Below, one piece after another: positions 1 to 7,013 of a stretch of DNA of 9,026 nucleotides. The stretch is from Chloroflexota bacterium. GTDB lineage: Bacteria; Chloroflexota; UBA6077. The translations under genes and the position numbers were made by a program. How positions within the stretch are numbered: the first letter of the stretch is position 1; each line of letters starts with the position of its first letter. The DNA lies in assembly GCA_021845945.1 (NCBI GenBank), contig JAJZRD010000018.1:23960-32985 (forward strand), in the 5' to 3' direction. The notes under the pieces were generated by a model. It was given only the letters and a program-made list of their open reading frames with translations, ran no database searches and was not told the DNA's origin.

Positions 1-1
1 C

Positions 2-610
2 GCTACCCTGGTGCCCTGGACGCTCTACCTGGCCGGGCTCTACCTCGCTGCCCTGGCGGCGGCTGTGGTGGTGGACCTGCGGCTGGGGCCGGCGGCCTCG
101 GAGCTGTCGGTGGAGCGCCGCCACGAGCGCCGGCTCTCCCTGGGGGAGCCGAACCCCGTGGCTGTCTCCGTGCGGTGGCAGGGACCGGAGCGGACCCGAA
201 CGGGGAAGCGGCTTCGGCTTTGGGTGCGCGACCTGCCGCCCCCGGAGATGCCGGCCGACCGGCCGCTGCTGGAGGGAGCCCTTCCGCCGGACGGCGAGTG
301 GGCCGGCCGGTACTACCTGCATCCAGTGCGGCGGGGCGATTACCACTTCGGCGAAGCCTACCTGCGGCTGGAGATGCCCCTCGGGCTGCTGATCCGCCAG
401 TACAGCTTTCCTATCTCCGGCCCCGCCCGAGTCTACCCGAGTCTGCGGGCCGTGCGGCGCTACGATCTCCTGGCACGCCGGGGCCGGCTTCAGGAGATGG
501 GGTTGCGCCACGCCCGGCTCTCGGGGGCAGGCACCGACTTCGAGCGGCTGCGGGACTACCTCCCCGACGACGATTACCGCCGGATCGCCTGGAAGGCCAC
601 AGCCCGCCGG
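2..610 (+). pseudogene. DUF58 protein, 5' cut by window edge, 3' lost at a deletion junction
   Basis: The frame is open from base 2. A GTG at 11 could start it, but DUF58 proteins usually have two N-terminal membrane segments and only one is seen (about residues 5-22 counted from the GTG), so the true start probably lies upstream. Family features follow in order: a beta-rich region, the motif HPVRRGDYHFG (104-114), PLGLL (123-127), and the DUF58 core GTDFERLRDYLPDDDYRRIA (174-193) running into WKATARR (194-200). A normal protein would continue about 150-200 residues with a von Willebrand-like fold. Here the frame turns to nonsense after 610 and stops at 905-907. The in-frame continuation lies one frame over and resembles a different protein (next entry). 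DUF58 proteins usually sit beside MoxR AAA+ ATPases and are membrane-associated; their exact role is unknown. The domain call is firm; calling the gene broken is an inference. Confidence 0.75.
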
Positions 611-929
611 GACCCTGGTGGTCAAGGAGCGGCGGGATCTGAAGCTGGATTCGTTGCAGGTTGGGCCGATCCAGGAGCCGCCCCCTTCTGGCCCTTCCGC
701 CGGCTCCCCTCAGGAGATGCCGATTCCCAACCTGCAGCGGCTCTCGGCCGCCGACCGGAGCCTCCTGCGGGAGTACTCCCTGCGTCGCCCATCTTTGGAG
801 GGTCCCGCTGCGTCGGAGGTGGCCTCCCACCTCGCCGCCGCCTTCGCCCAGAAGCTGGACTACGATCTGGCGGGCGAGGCTCCGGAGCTCTTTCTCTCCC
901 GGCTTAGTCGACAGATAGAGGGTCGGTAG
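603..929 (+). pseudogene. Probable C-terminal tail of an RDD-family membrane protein fused to DUF58
   Basis: This frame opens with the residues AGTLVVKERR (606-635), which closely match the way RDD domains end (an LGDLAAGTxVVRER-like strand). After a Pro-rich linker comes a helical tail with RLSAADRSLLREYSLRR (739-789), followed by a helix ending at FLSRLSRQIEGR and a TAG at 927-929. RDD proteins of MoxR/DUF58 loci often carry a tail of this kind. None of the RDD membrane helices is present. The frame has no ATG start and no ribosome site of its own; a GTG at 618 lacks support. Known context: RDD, DUF58, MoxR and SpoIIM-like genes commonly cluster, so one deletion between neighbours would create this chimera. 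An alternative is a simple frameshift in a DUF58 gene with an odd tail, because DUF58 also has a GxLVVxE strand here. The family call is from memory of the pattern, not an alignment. Confidence 0.5.
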
Positions 930-1195
930 CGAGATGCTACTACCCTCTCGTCTCCATATCAAGGTCTTCTCGACGCCCGACGGCGCCTCTTCGCCGCCAT
1001 CCCGAGCGACGAAGGATCCCTGTCCTCCGAGATGATTCGCTATTGCTTAACAAGACAGGTCGGCAGAGCTTGAAAAGGCCTTGGATTCCTGCGATCCTTG
1101 TTCGCTGCCCAGGCAGTAGCCGGCTCCGACTGGCTGACTGGTGTGCATCAGGCGAACCGATTCATCGATACATCCATCGACATAGGGAGGGCGCA
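930..1195. other. Intergenic region with no gene seen
   Basis: These 266 bases separate the chimera from the URO-D-like gene. The URO-D frame stays open back to 1043, but that stretch (starting LNKTGRQSLKRPW) shows no family similarity and no suitable ribosome site, so I treat it as non-coding leader. I looked for sigma70 boxes and found only a TTGAAA near 1070 without an acceptable -10. The promoter of the downstream gene is probably here but I cannot place it. Confidence 0.5.
1184..1190 (+). promoter_or_regulatory. Shine-Dalgarno site fixing the URO-D-like start
   Basis: The run AGGGAGG ends five bases before the ATG at 1196. This is why I start the gene here rather than at 1043, where no comparable site exists. 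Confidence 0.7.
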
Positions 1196-2365
1196 ATGGC
1201 CGCGAATAGACCGACTATGACCCACAGAGAGAGGGTGCTGGCCGCCCTGAATCACAGGGAGCCGGACCGGGTGCCCATCGACTTCAGCGGGAGCCGGTGC
1301 AGCAGCATCCACGTGGCGGGTTACGAGAAGCTGAAACGGCAACTGGGCGTCGACGCGCCCAACATCATATCGGACCGGATGATGCAGCCGGTCCTGGTGG
1401 ACGAGCGGATCCTGGAGCGGTTCGACGTAGACACCCGCGCCCTGCTGCCCGGCGCTCCCGATCGGGGCGGCGACGTGGAGTTGGACGGCATAACCTACCG
1501 GGACGAGTGGGGGGTGGTGCGCAGCAAGCCGGCGGGCACCTACTGGTACGACCTGCGGGAGTCGGTCCTGGCCGGCGAGATCACGGTGCAGGACATCCTG
1601 CGGCACCCATGGCCGAACCCGGACGACCCGGGGCGCACCAGGGGATTGCGCCAGCGGGCTCTGGCCCTGAAGCAGAAGGGCGACTACGCCCTGGTGCTGA
1701 ACCTGACCGTCGGGGTCGTTCACATCAGCCAGTACCTGCGGGGCTTCCAGGACTGGTACATGGACCTGGCGGCCGACCAGGCCCTGATCGGTGCCCTGAT
1801 GGACGCAATCGTCGATACCAGCATGGCCATGGCCCGCAACATCATGAAGGAGGTGGGCGACCTGGTGGACATAGCCTTCACCGGCGACGACCTGGGCACC
1901 CAGGGCGGTCCCCAGATGTCCCCGGAGACCTACCGAAAGGTGATCAAGCCCCGCCACGCTAGGTTCTTCCGGCAGGTCCAGGAGATGTGCCCCCAGGCGA
2001 AGATAGCCCTCCACAGCTGCGGATCCGTTCACCCGTTGCTGAACGATCTGATAGACATCGGTGTCCAAGTGCTGCATCCGATCCAGGTCGCGGCCAGGGG
2101 GATGGATCCGGCCCGCCTGAAGGCGGAGTTCGGGGATCGCCTCTCCTTCTGGGGAGGGATCGACAGCCAGAAGGTGCTGCCCTACGGGACCACAGAGGAT
2201 GTGAAGGAGGAGGTGCGCCGCCGGCTGGCCCAGATGGGGCAGGGCGGCGGTTACATGATCGCCGCCGTCCACAACATCCAGCCCGACGTGCCGGTGGAGA
2301 ACGTGGTGGCCATGTACGACCACGCCCGCGAGGTGGGGGTGTATCCGCTCGACACGAGGCCGTAG
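1196..2365 (+). CDS. Uroporphyrinogen decarboxylase (URO-D)/MtaA-superfamily protein
   Basis: This 389-residue protein belongs to the URO-D superfamily, which holds haem-pathway decarboxylases and cobalamin/corrinoid-dependent methyltransferases. Visible family motifs: the N-terminal RERVLAALNHREPDRVPIDF (11-30), HSCGSV (273-278), a strand with LHPIQVAARGMDPARLK (293-309), FWGGIDSQKVLPYGT (318-332), and the near-C-terminal AAVHNIQPDVPVENV (356-370). HSC (H273, C275) matches the HxC zinc-ligand pair of MtaA/MtbA-type methyltransferases, and the AAVHNIQPDVP ending is typical of the large uncharacterised group of such proteins, not of true HemE. Length is near the usual 340-390. The likely role is a zinc-dependent methyl transfer to or from a corrinoid in the cytoplasm, substrate unknown. 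No corrinoid protein or other haem gene adjoins it, so it looks like a single-gene unit ending at the hairpin 2378-2407. Superfamily sure, reaction not. Confidence 0.9.
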   Translation: MAANRPTMTHRERVLAALNHREPDRVPIDFSGSRCSSIHVAGYEKLKRQLGVDAPNIISDRMMQPVLVDERILERFDVDTRALLPGAPDRGGDVELDGITYRDEWGVVRSKPAGTYWYDLRESVLAGEITVQDILRHPWPNPDDPGRTRGLRQRALALKQKGDYALVLNLTVGVVHISQYLRGFQDWYMDLAADQALIGALMDAIVDTSMAMARNIMKEVGDLVDIAFTGDDLGTQGGPQMSPETYRKVIKPRHARFFRQVQEMCPQAKIALHSCGSVHPLLNDLIDIGVQVLHPIQVAARGMDPARLKAEFGDRLSFWGGIDSQKVLPYGTTEDVKEEVRRRLAQMGQGGGYMIAAVHNIQPDVPVENVVAMYDHAREVGVYPLDTRP

Positions 2366-2377
2366 AGCCGAGGGACT

Positions 2378-2407
2378 TGGAGTGCGGTGGCTTGCCACCG
2401 CACTCCA
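2378..2407. terminator. Perfect 13-bp hairpin between convergent genes, likely bidirectional terminator
   Basis: The arms TGGAGTGCGGTGG (2378-2390) and CCACCGCACTCCA (2395-2407) pair perfectly around the loop CTTG. It lies in the 44-base gap between the URO-D-like stop (2365) and the RNase H stop (2410), which are convergent, so it could end both transcripts. There is no T-run on either side, so classical intrinsic termination is not certain. The core GTGGCTTGCCAC recurs in the repeat at 3357-3423, so this is also a member of a dispersed palindromic repeat family. Confidence 0.65.
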
Positions 2408-2409
2408 GA

Positions 2410-3234
2410 TCACCGTCGCGGGCGGGCGGCCTCCTGGGCGGCGGCGACGGCCAGGGCGTCGCACCGCTCGTTCTCCAGGTGGCCGTTGTGGCCGCGGACC
2501 CAGGACCAGCTCACGGTTCGACCCTGGCAGAGCCGGTGCAGCTCCTCCCACAGGGCCCGGTTCTTCACCGGCTCCCCCTTGCTGGTCTTCCAGCCGTTGC
2601 GGAGCCACCCCTTCACCCAGCCGCTCATCCCCTTCACCAGGTACTCGCTGTCGGAGATGACGGAGATCTCGGTGGCACCGAGGGAGATGGCCAGCTTCAG
2701 CCCCTCGGCGGCGCCGGTCATCTCCATCTCGTTGTTGGTGGTCCGCGCCTTCCCGTCGGAGAGGGTGCGGTCGCTGTGGCCGGGCATCCTCACCAGGACG
2801 CCGTAGCCCCCCGGGCCCGGGTTCCCCTGGCAGGCGCCGTCGCAATAGATGGTGGCGGCCTTCGATGGCGATAGCGGGGCAAGCTCCAGGTCGCCCGGGT
2901 CGGCAGCTCTGGTGGCGCGCGAAGCCGCGGTCGGGGCCGTGGCCTTCGCCGGGCGTGAGCCCTCGGCGGGGGCGGCGGCTTTCGCCGGACGCAAGGCGGC
3001 GGCGGAGGTGGCAGTCCTCAGCGAGCGGGCCGGCTTCTCCGGTTCGAGGCCGCCCGAGGCCCCGGCCGTGGCCAGCCAGAGGCGGGTCTGAAGCTCCCCT
3101 TCGACCCGAGTCAGTTGGTCCCGCAGCTCCCGGGGGAGCAGGGTGTCGGTCGCGCGGCAGGCTCCGGCGTTCTCACACAGCAGCCGGTAGCTGGCCAGAA
3201 GGTCGATGGGCTTTGCCTGGGTTACTTCGTCCAT
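2410..3234 (-). CDS. RNase HI-domain protein with long N-terminal extension
   Basis: The C-terminal half (about residues 126-274) is a complete type 1 RNase H domain, which cleaves the RNA strand of RNA-DNA hybrids in the cytoplasm. The acidic catalytic set is present: D132 in IYCDGACQGNPGPGGYG, E171 in TTNNEMEMTGAAEGL, D195 in VISDSEYLVKGMSGWV, and D259 in NERCDALA. H249 sits in the VRGHNGH loop. E. coli-type RNase HI has about 155 residues; this protein has 274. Residues 1-60 form a helical, charged segment I do not recognise (it is not the eukaryotic-style hybrid-binding domain). Residues 76-112 are a low-complexity Ala/Pro/Lys linker with near-repeats of RPAKA. I start at the ATG 3234 because the open frame further upstream runs through the palindromic repeat and is not protein-like. 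No good ribosome site precedes it, so the start is moderately sure. Confidence 0.88.
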   Translation of the reverse strand: MDEVTQAKPIDLLASYRLLCENAGACRATDTLLPRELRDQLTRVEGELQTRLWLATAGASGGLEPEKPARSLRTATSAAALRPAKAAAPAEGSRPAKATAPTAASRATRAADPGDLELAPLSPSKAATIYCDGACQGNPGPGGYGVLVRMPGHSDRTLSDGKARTTNNEMEMTGAAEGLKLAISLGATEISVISDSEYLVKGMSGWVKGWLRNGWKTSKGEPVKNRALWEELHRLCQGRTVSWSWVRGHNGHLENERCDALAVAAAQEAARPRR

Positions 3235-3356
3235 GGAGAATCTATCCAACGAATGTTGCTGCAGCGCGGCCGCCCCAGACTGCACCGGGGAAGGCCGCGT
3301 CCGGCCGTGGCCGGAACCTCCCTTTCTTGAGTGTGTCCCGGGGATTATACCGGCAT
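3235..3356 (-). promoter_or_regulatory. RNase H leader with a lone -10 box and a GC palindrome
   Basis: On the minus strand an exact TATAAT lies at 3349-3344, about 110 bases before the RNase H ATG. I find no acceptable -35 at 15-19 bases. A perfect 7-bp palindrome (TCCGGCC/GGCCGGA, 3300-3315) falls inside the putative leader and could fold. Whether this is the promoter is uncertain. Confidence 0.3.
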
Positions 3357-3423
3357 TTGGAGCGCAGTGGCTTGCCACCGCTTTCGATCGGACCGAAAGC
3401 TGCGGCTTGCCGCAGCACTCCAA
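3357..3423. repeat. Composite REP-like palindrome with CTTG-loop hairpins
   Basis: This 67-bp unit begins TTGGAGCGC and ends GCACTCCAA, giving an imperfect overall palindrome centred near 3388. Each half contains its own hairpin with a CTTG loop: GTGG-CTTG-CCAC at 3367-3378, and GCTGCGG-CTTG-CCGCAGC at 3399-3416. The two halves are joined by CTTTCG..CGAAAG pairing. It lies between the ABC-operon stop (3432) and the RNase H leader, and may terminate or process the ABC transcript. The first half closely resembles the hairpin at 2378-2407, so this is a two-hairpin version of the same dispersed family. Confidence 0.75.
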
Positions 3424-3431
3424 GTTGGCCC

Positions 3432-4196
<765 letters not shown>

Positions 4197-4203
4197 GATG
4201 CTC

Positions 4204-4974
4204 CTACTGCCTCTGTCCCACCAGGATGTCCACGTGGGCCGTCATCCCCCAGCGCAGGGACGGAAGGTCCCGATCGGCGAACTCGACCACCACGTCGTAG
4301 TTGACGCCGCCGCCCTTGGCGTTGTTCATGGGCGAGATGCGGGCCACCCGGCCGGACGCCTTGCGGCCGGGGAAGGCCTCGAAGGACATCTCCGCCGTCT
4401 GGCCCTCCTGGAGCCTCCCCACGTCCGTCTCCGACAGGTCCTCGATCTCCACCCGCAGGGCTGTCAGGTCCCCCAGCATCACCACCGGAGTGCCGGCGGT
4501 TACCGTCTCCCACTCGTTGATGGGCACCAATCCCACCACCCCGTCGAAGGGGGCCACGATGTACAGGTCCGAGGAGGCCAGGTTCGGGGCTCCCAAACCG
4601 CCGGCCGTGGCGCCGGTCTGGACCGTCGACGGCTCCAGTTGCGCCAGCAGCTGCCCCTGCACCACCCGATCCCCGGGCTGGACGGCCAGCCGCTTCACCC
4701 TTCCGCCGGCGGTGAAGCTGAGCCTGGCGCGCTTCTCCGGCACCACCGGACCCGAGGCCGATACCACCGGCGGCGGACCCTCCACCACCGCCTCTTTGGG
4801 ACCCTGGGCCCCCCGATCGCCGACGACGCCCGTCAGGTAGGCAACCACCGCCAAGAGCAGCACCGTGGCGACCGCGATCCAGAACAGCCTGCGCTTCAGG
4901 AGGGGACGGGGGGCGGGGGCCAGGGGCTGGCGGACGGGCTGAGGGCTGAGGGCCGATGGCTCAGAGCTATTCAT
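4204..4974 (-). CDS. Short HlyD/RND-type periplasmic adaptor (membrane-fusion) subunit
   Basis: This 256-residue membrane-anchored adaptor links to the MacB-like permease. An uncleaved N-terminal membrane segment (about 30-50) follows a Pro-rich, basic cytosolic start. Next come the two lipoyl half-motifs: LSFTAGGRVKRLAVQPGDRV (85-104) with VVQGQLLAQLEP (104-115), and DLYIVAPFDGVVG (136-148). A beta-barrel region (150-200) and a membrane-proximal region (200-256) follow. Adaptors of tripartite pumps normally carry a long coiled-coil hairpin between the half-motifs; here only about 20 Gly/Ala-rich residues (116-135) lie there. Hairpin-less adaptors are known, and they fit cells with no TolC partner, but a past deletion is possible too. 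The ATG overlaps the permease stop by 8 bases, and GGAGG lies nine bases upstream. The frame is intact and codon use matches its neighbours. Confidence 0.88.
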   Translation of the reverse strand: MNSSEPSALSPQPVRQPLAPAPRPLLKRRLFWIAVATVLLLAVVAYLTGVVGDRGAQGPKEAVVEGPPPVVSASGPVVPEKRARLSFTAGGRVKRLAVQPGDRVVQGQLLAQLEPSTVQTGATAGGLGAPNLASSDLYIVAPFDGVVGLVPINEWETVTAGTPVVMLGDLTALRVEIEDLSETDVGRLQEGQTAEMSFEAFPGRKASGRVARISPMNNAKGGGVNYDVVVEFADRDLPSLRWGMTAHVDILVGQRQ

Positions 4975-6058
4975 ACCGCAACGCCTCCAGAGGGCTGAGG
5001 CGAGAGGCTCGCCATGCCGGATAGATCCCGCCCACGGTTCCCAGCGCCAGGGCCACCACCATCGCCTGGATGAAGAGGGATGGCTGGTAAGCGGCCGCGA
5101 AGAGGCTCCCGATCCCCGGCAGCAGGCCGACCAGCTGGATCAGCCCAATCCCCAGGGCTATGCCGAAGAGGCCGCCGACGACGCTGAGCAGCAGAGACTC
5201 CATCAGCACCATGAGGATGATCCGCCGGCGCCGCCACCCCACGGCCCGCAGAACCCCGATCTCACGGGTCCGCTCGAAGACGCTCATCACCATGGTGTTC
5301 ATCACCCCGATGCCACCTACCAGCACCGCGATCATGGAGAGCCCCCAGGTCATGGAGCGGGTCACCTGCACGTCCTGGCTGCTCTCGCTGAACTCCGCCG
5401 ACTTCGCGGCGAAAGCGTCGGGGTAGCGCGACTCGATCCGCTTCTTGAGGTCGTCGGCTTTCTCCGGATCTCGCAGCTTCAGTTCGAAGAAGCTGACCTG
5501 CTGGGGCTTCTTGAAGACGGCCTGGGCGTCCTTGAGGGGGATCACCAGACCGGCATCCTCGAACGGGGTGCCGGTCTCATAGATCCCGACCACCCGGAAG
5601 GAGGTGCTGAACAGCTTGACGGACTGACCCACCCGCAGCTTGAGGGCCTTGGCAGCCCCCTTGCCCAGGATCGCCTGCCGCACCGAGGTGAGGCGCCCAC
5701 CCTCCAGGATCTTGAAGTGGCGTATGGCGTACTCGGTGGGGTCGTAGCCGTAGACCAGCAGATATGGGGAGCCAGGGGCGGAGGCGAAGCCGATTATCAG
5801 TCCCGAGACCTGCTCTACCTCAGGCATGGCTGCCAGCCGGCGGCCCACATCCTCGTCCAGGGCTGAGAGGGTCATGTCGGCCGCCTTGGCTTGGCGCACG
5901 GTCAGGTCGGCTCCACCCTTGGAGAGCATGGAGTTCATCTGGGAGTAGAAGCCATCCCCCATCGCCACCAGGGAGACCACGGCGGCGACGCCGATGGCCA
6001 CTCCGACGATGGTGAGAAGGCTGCGGACCTTCCGCCGCATCAGGTTGCGCCGGATCAT
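4967..6058 (-). CDS. MacB/FtsX-type ABC transporter permease
   Basis: This 363-residue permease has the MacB layout: one N-terminal membrane helix (about 13-33, after MIRRNLMRRKVRS), a large extracytoplasmic domain (35-232), and three C-terminal helices (about 237-259, 281-311, 328-347). The FtsX-domain signatures are clear: VGGIGVMNTMVMSVFERTRE (247-266) followed by IGVLRAVGWRRRRI, and the C-terminal GIYPAWRASRLSPLEALRYE (344-363). It would form a dimer coupling ATP use by the 3432-4196 product to movement of the outer domain. The frame is open to a TTG at 6100, but I choose ATG 6058: a GGGAGA site precedes it by eight bases, and the likely transcription start (near 6096) lies after that TTG. 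It is the first gene of the operon. Confidence 0.93.
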   Translation of the reverse strand: MIRRNLMRRKVRSLLTIVGVAIGVAAVVSLVAMGDGFYSQMNSMLSKGGADLTVRQAKAADMTLSALDEDVGRRLAAMPEVEQVSGLIIGFASAPGSPYLLVYGYDPTEYAIRHFKILEGGRLTSVRQAILGKGAAKALKLRVGQSVKLFSTSFRVVGIYETGTPFEDAGLVIPLKDAQAVFKKPQQVSFFELKLRDPEKADDLKKRIESRYPDAFAAKSAEFSESSQDVQVTRSMTWGLSMIAVLVGGIGVMNTMVMSVFERTREIGVLRAVGWRRRRIILMVLMESLLLSVVGGLFGIALGIGLIQLVGLLPGIGSLFAAAYQPSLFIQAMVVALALGTVGGIYPAWRASRLSPLEALRYE

Positions 6059-6102
6059 CGACCGTCTCCCATTGACCGTCGCAAGGCAGCTCTGCCCCAA
6101 CC

Positions 6103-6130
6103 ACTATACAGTTCCAGATGCTGTTGTCAA
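6103..6130 (-). promoter_or_regulatory. Near-consensus sigma70-type promoter of the ABC operon
   Basis: On the minus strand a perfect -35 TTGACA (6130-6125) is followed after 16 bases by TATAGT (6108-6103). A TG directly before the -10 hexamer gives partial extended -10 character. Transcription would start near 6096 and give a leader of about 38 bases. It is the only strong promoter match I found in the window. No operator is evident. Confidence 0.75.
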
Positions 6131-6136
6131 CGGCGG

Positions 6137-6406
6137 CTACTCCAGGGGGAGCAGCTCAGCCGGGAGCGGCCGGTTCTCGATCCAGGACAGCAGCGTGTCC
6201 GCGAACAGGCCGGGGTTCTCCAGGCTCCAGTTGTGGCTCAGCCCGGCCGCGATACGGCCACGGGCGTTGTGGAGGGTGGCGACGATGTCGCGAGCCGATT
6301 GGCGGGTCACCCCCGGCTCCCACGACCAGCCCCCCACACCACCTCCATGGAGGAAGAGGATTGTGGGTGCCGAGTCCGGTCCCGACGATCGAACGTAGAG
6401 AGCCAT
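6137..6406 (-). pseudogene. Alpha/beta-hydrolase remnant lacking its catalytic core
   Basis: The 89-residue frame joins two ends of an alpha/beta-hydrolase. Residues 1-30 hold the first strands and the oxyanion-hole motif LFLHGGGVGGWSW (17-29). From about residue 32 the text reads like the C-terminal end: VTRQSARDIVATLHNARGR, then GLSHNWSLENPGLFADTL with the usual catalytic His (GxxHNW), and WIENRPLPAELL. The nucleophile elbow (GxSxG), the acid residue and the cap region, roughly 130-160 residues, are absent. The likely join is at Glu-Pro (6314-6319). The frame stays open, with a weak ribosome site (TAGGATG) before the ATG. It cannot be an active serine hydrolase as it stands. It may be a decayed gene, a real in-frame deletion, or an assembly collapse. 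It follows the DUF488 gene by 38 bases on the same strand. Confidence 0.8.
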
Positions 6407-6444
6407 GGCCGCATCCTAACACCTTCGCGGGGAGCGGTCCATCC

Positions 6445-6834
6445 TCAGGCGGCTGCTCGGTTGCGGGTCTGGCTGAGCCTCTCCTCCAGCAGCTCCCTGA
6501 GCACCACGGCGCCGTTGTGCTGCTCGTCTCGGGCCCCATAGACCAGGGTTATCGGCCCGAGACCGGCTCGCTCCGCCAGCTCGGTCAGGAGTGTCTGGGC
6601 TTCGGGGGCGGAGAACTCGGCCCGATACCGTCTCTGGAACTCCTCCCACCTGGCCGGGTCGTGGCCGAACCACTTCCTCAGCTCCGGGCTGGGGGCAAGC
6701 TCCTTCAGCCAGGCGTCCAGCCTGAGATGCTCCTTCTTGACCCCCCTGGGCCACAACCGGTCGACCAGCACCCGGTAGCCGTCGTCGGCCTCCGGCTCCT
6801 CGTAGGCGCGCTTGATCCTGATACTGTGTCGCAT
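6445..6834 (-). CDS. DUF488 (YeaO-like) family protein
   Basis: This 129-residue protein is full length for the DUF488/YeaO family (usually about 115-130). Clear family blocks: SIRIKRAYEEP (4-14), GYRVLVDRLWPRGVKKE (19-35), a WLKELAPSPELRKWFGHDP segment (42-60), the W63-to-Y70 block ending RRYRAE, and ITLVYGARDEQHNGAVVLRE (95-114). The function is unknown; members are small, soluble proteins of wide distribution. I start at ATG 6834 rather than the open-frame limit at 6882, because AAGGG precedes it at good spacing and the family begins here. It is probably transcribed alone or with the hydrolase remnant downstream. No promoter was recognised in 6835-6929. Confidence 0.93.
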   Translation of the reverse strand: MRHSIRIKRAYEEPEADDGYRVLVDRLWPRGVKKEHLRLDAWLKELAPSPELRKWFGHDPARWEEFQRRYRAEFSAPEAQTLLTELAERAGLGPITLVYGARDEQHNGAVVLRELLEERLSQTRNRAAA

Positions 6835-6937
6835 CTGCAGCCCTTTTTCCGGCAGAGGGGTTGCCGCTCTCGTGGCGGTCACGGTCTTCTTTATCAGTCC
6901 GCACCAGCCGTGCCACGGCCGCCCAGACTACTTGTTG

Positions 6938-7013
6938 GATACTGTACGCGGGATTGCGGAAACAGGACGTCCTGCACCATGTCATGCTGAGCGTCAGCGA
7001 AGCATCTCCTCGT
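6938..7013 (+). repeat. Left terminal inverted repeat of the GIY-YIG unit
   Basis: This 76-base arm contains the widespread CATGTCATGCTGAGC-type dispersed motif and an inner hairpin GCTGA-GCG-TCAGC (6986-6998). It also holds a perfect 12-bp palindrome, CAGGACGTCCTG (6963-6974), of which the right arm retains only GACGT. Its last base is the first base (T of TTA) of the stop codon of the minus-strand gene. Confidence 0.75.

Noticed and set aside
1004..1019. GAGCGACGAAGGATCC resembling a decayed copy of the CATGCTGAGC-type repeat
   Set aside because: The match is short and gapped; chance cannot be excluded without a genome-wide search.
1043..1195. Upstream extension of the URO-D-like frame
   Set aside because: No ribosome site and no family similarity, while the ATG at 1196 has a strong site and begins where the family begins.
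1148..2845. Very long minus-strand open frame opposite the URO-D-like gene
   Set aside because: It is the antisense of a strongly supported gene in GC-rich DNA, is His/Arg/Gly-rich with no domain, and also runs through the hairpin and part of RNase H.
6059..6100. TTG start for the ABC permease
   Set aside because: It falls before or at the predicted transcription start of the 6103-6130 promoter, and the ATG at 6058 has a good ribosome site.
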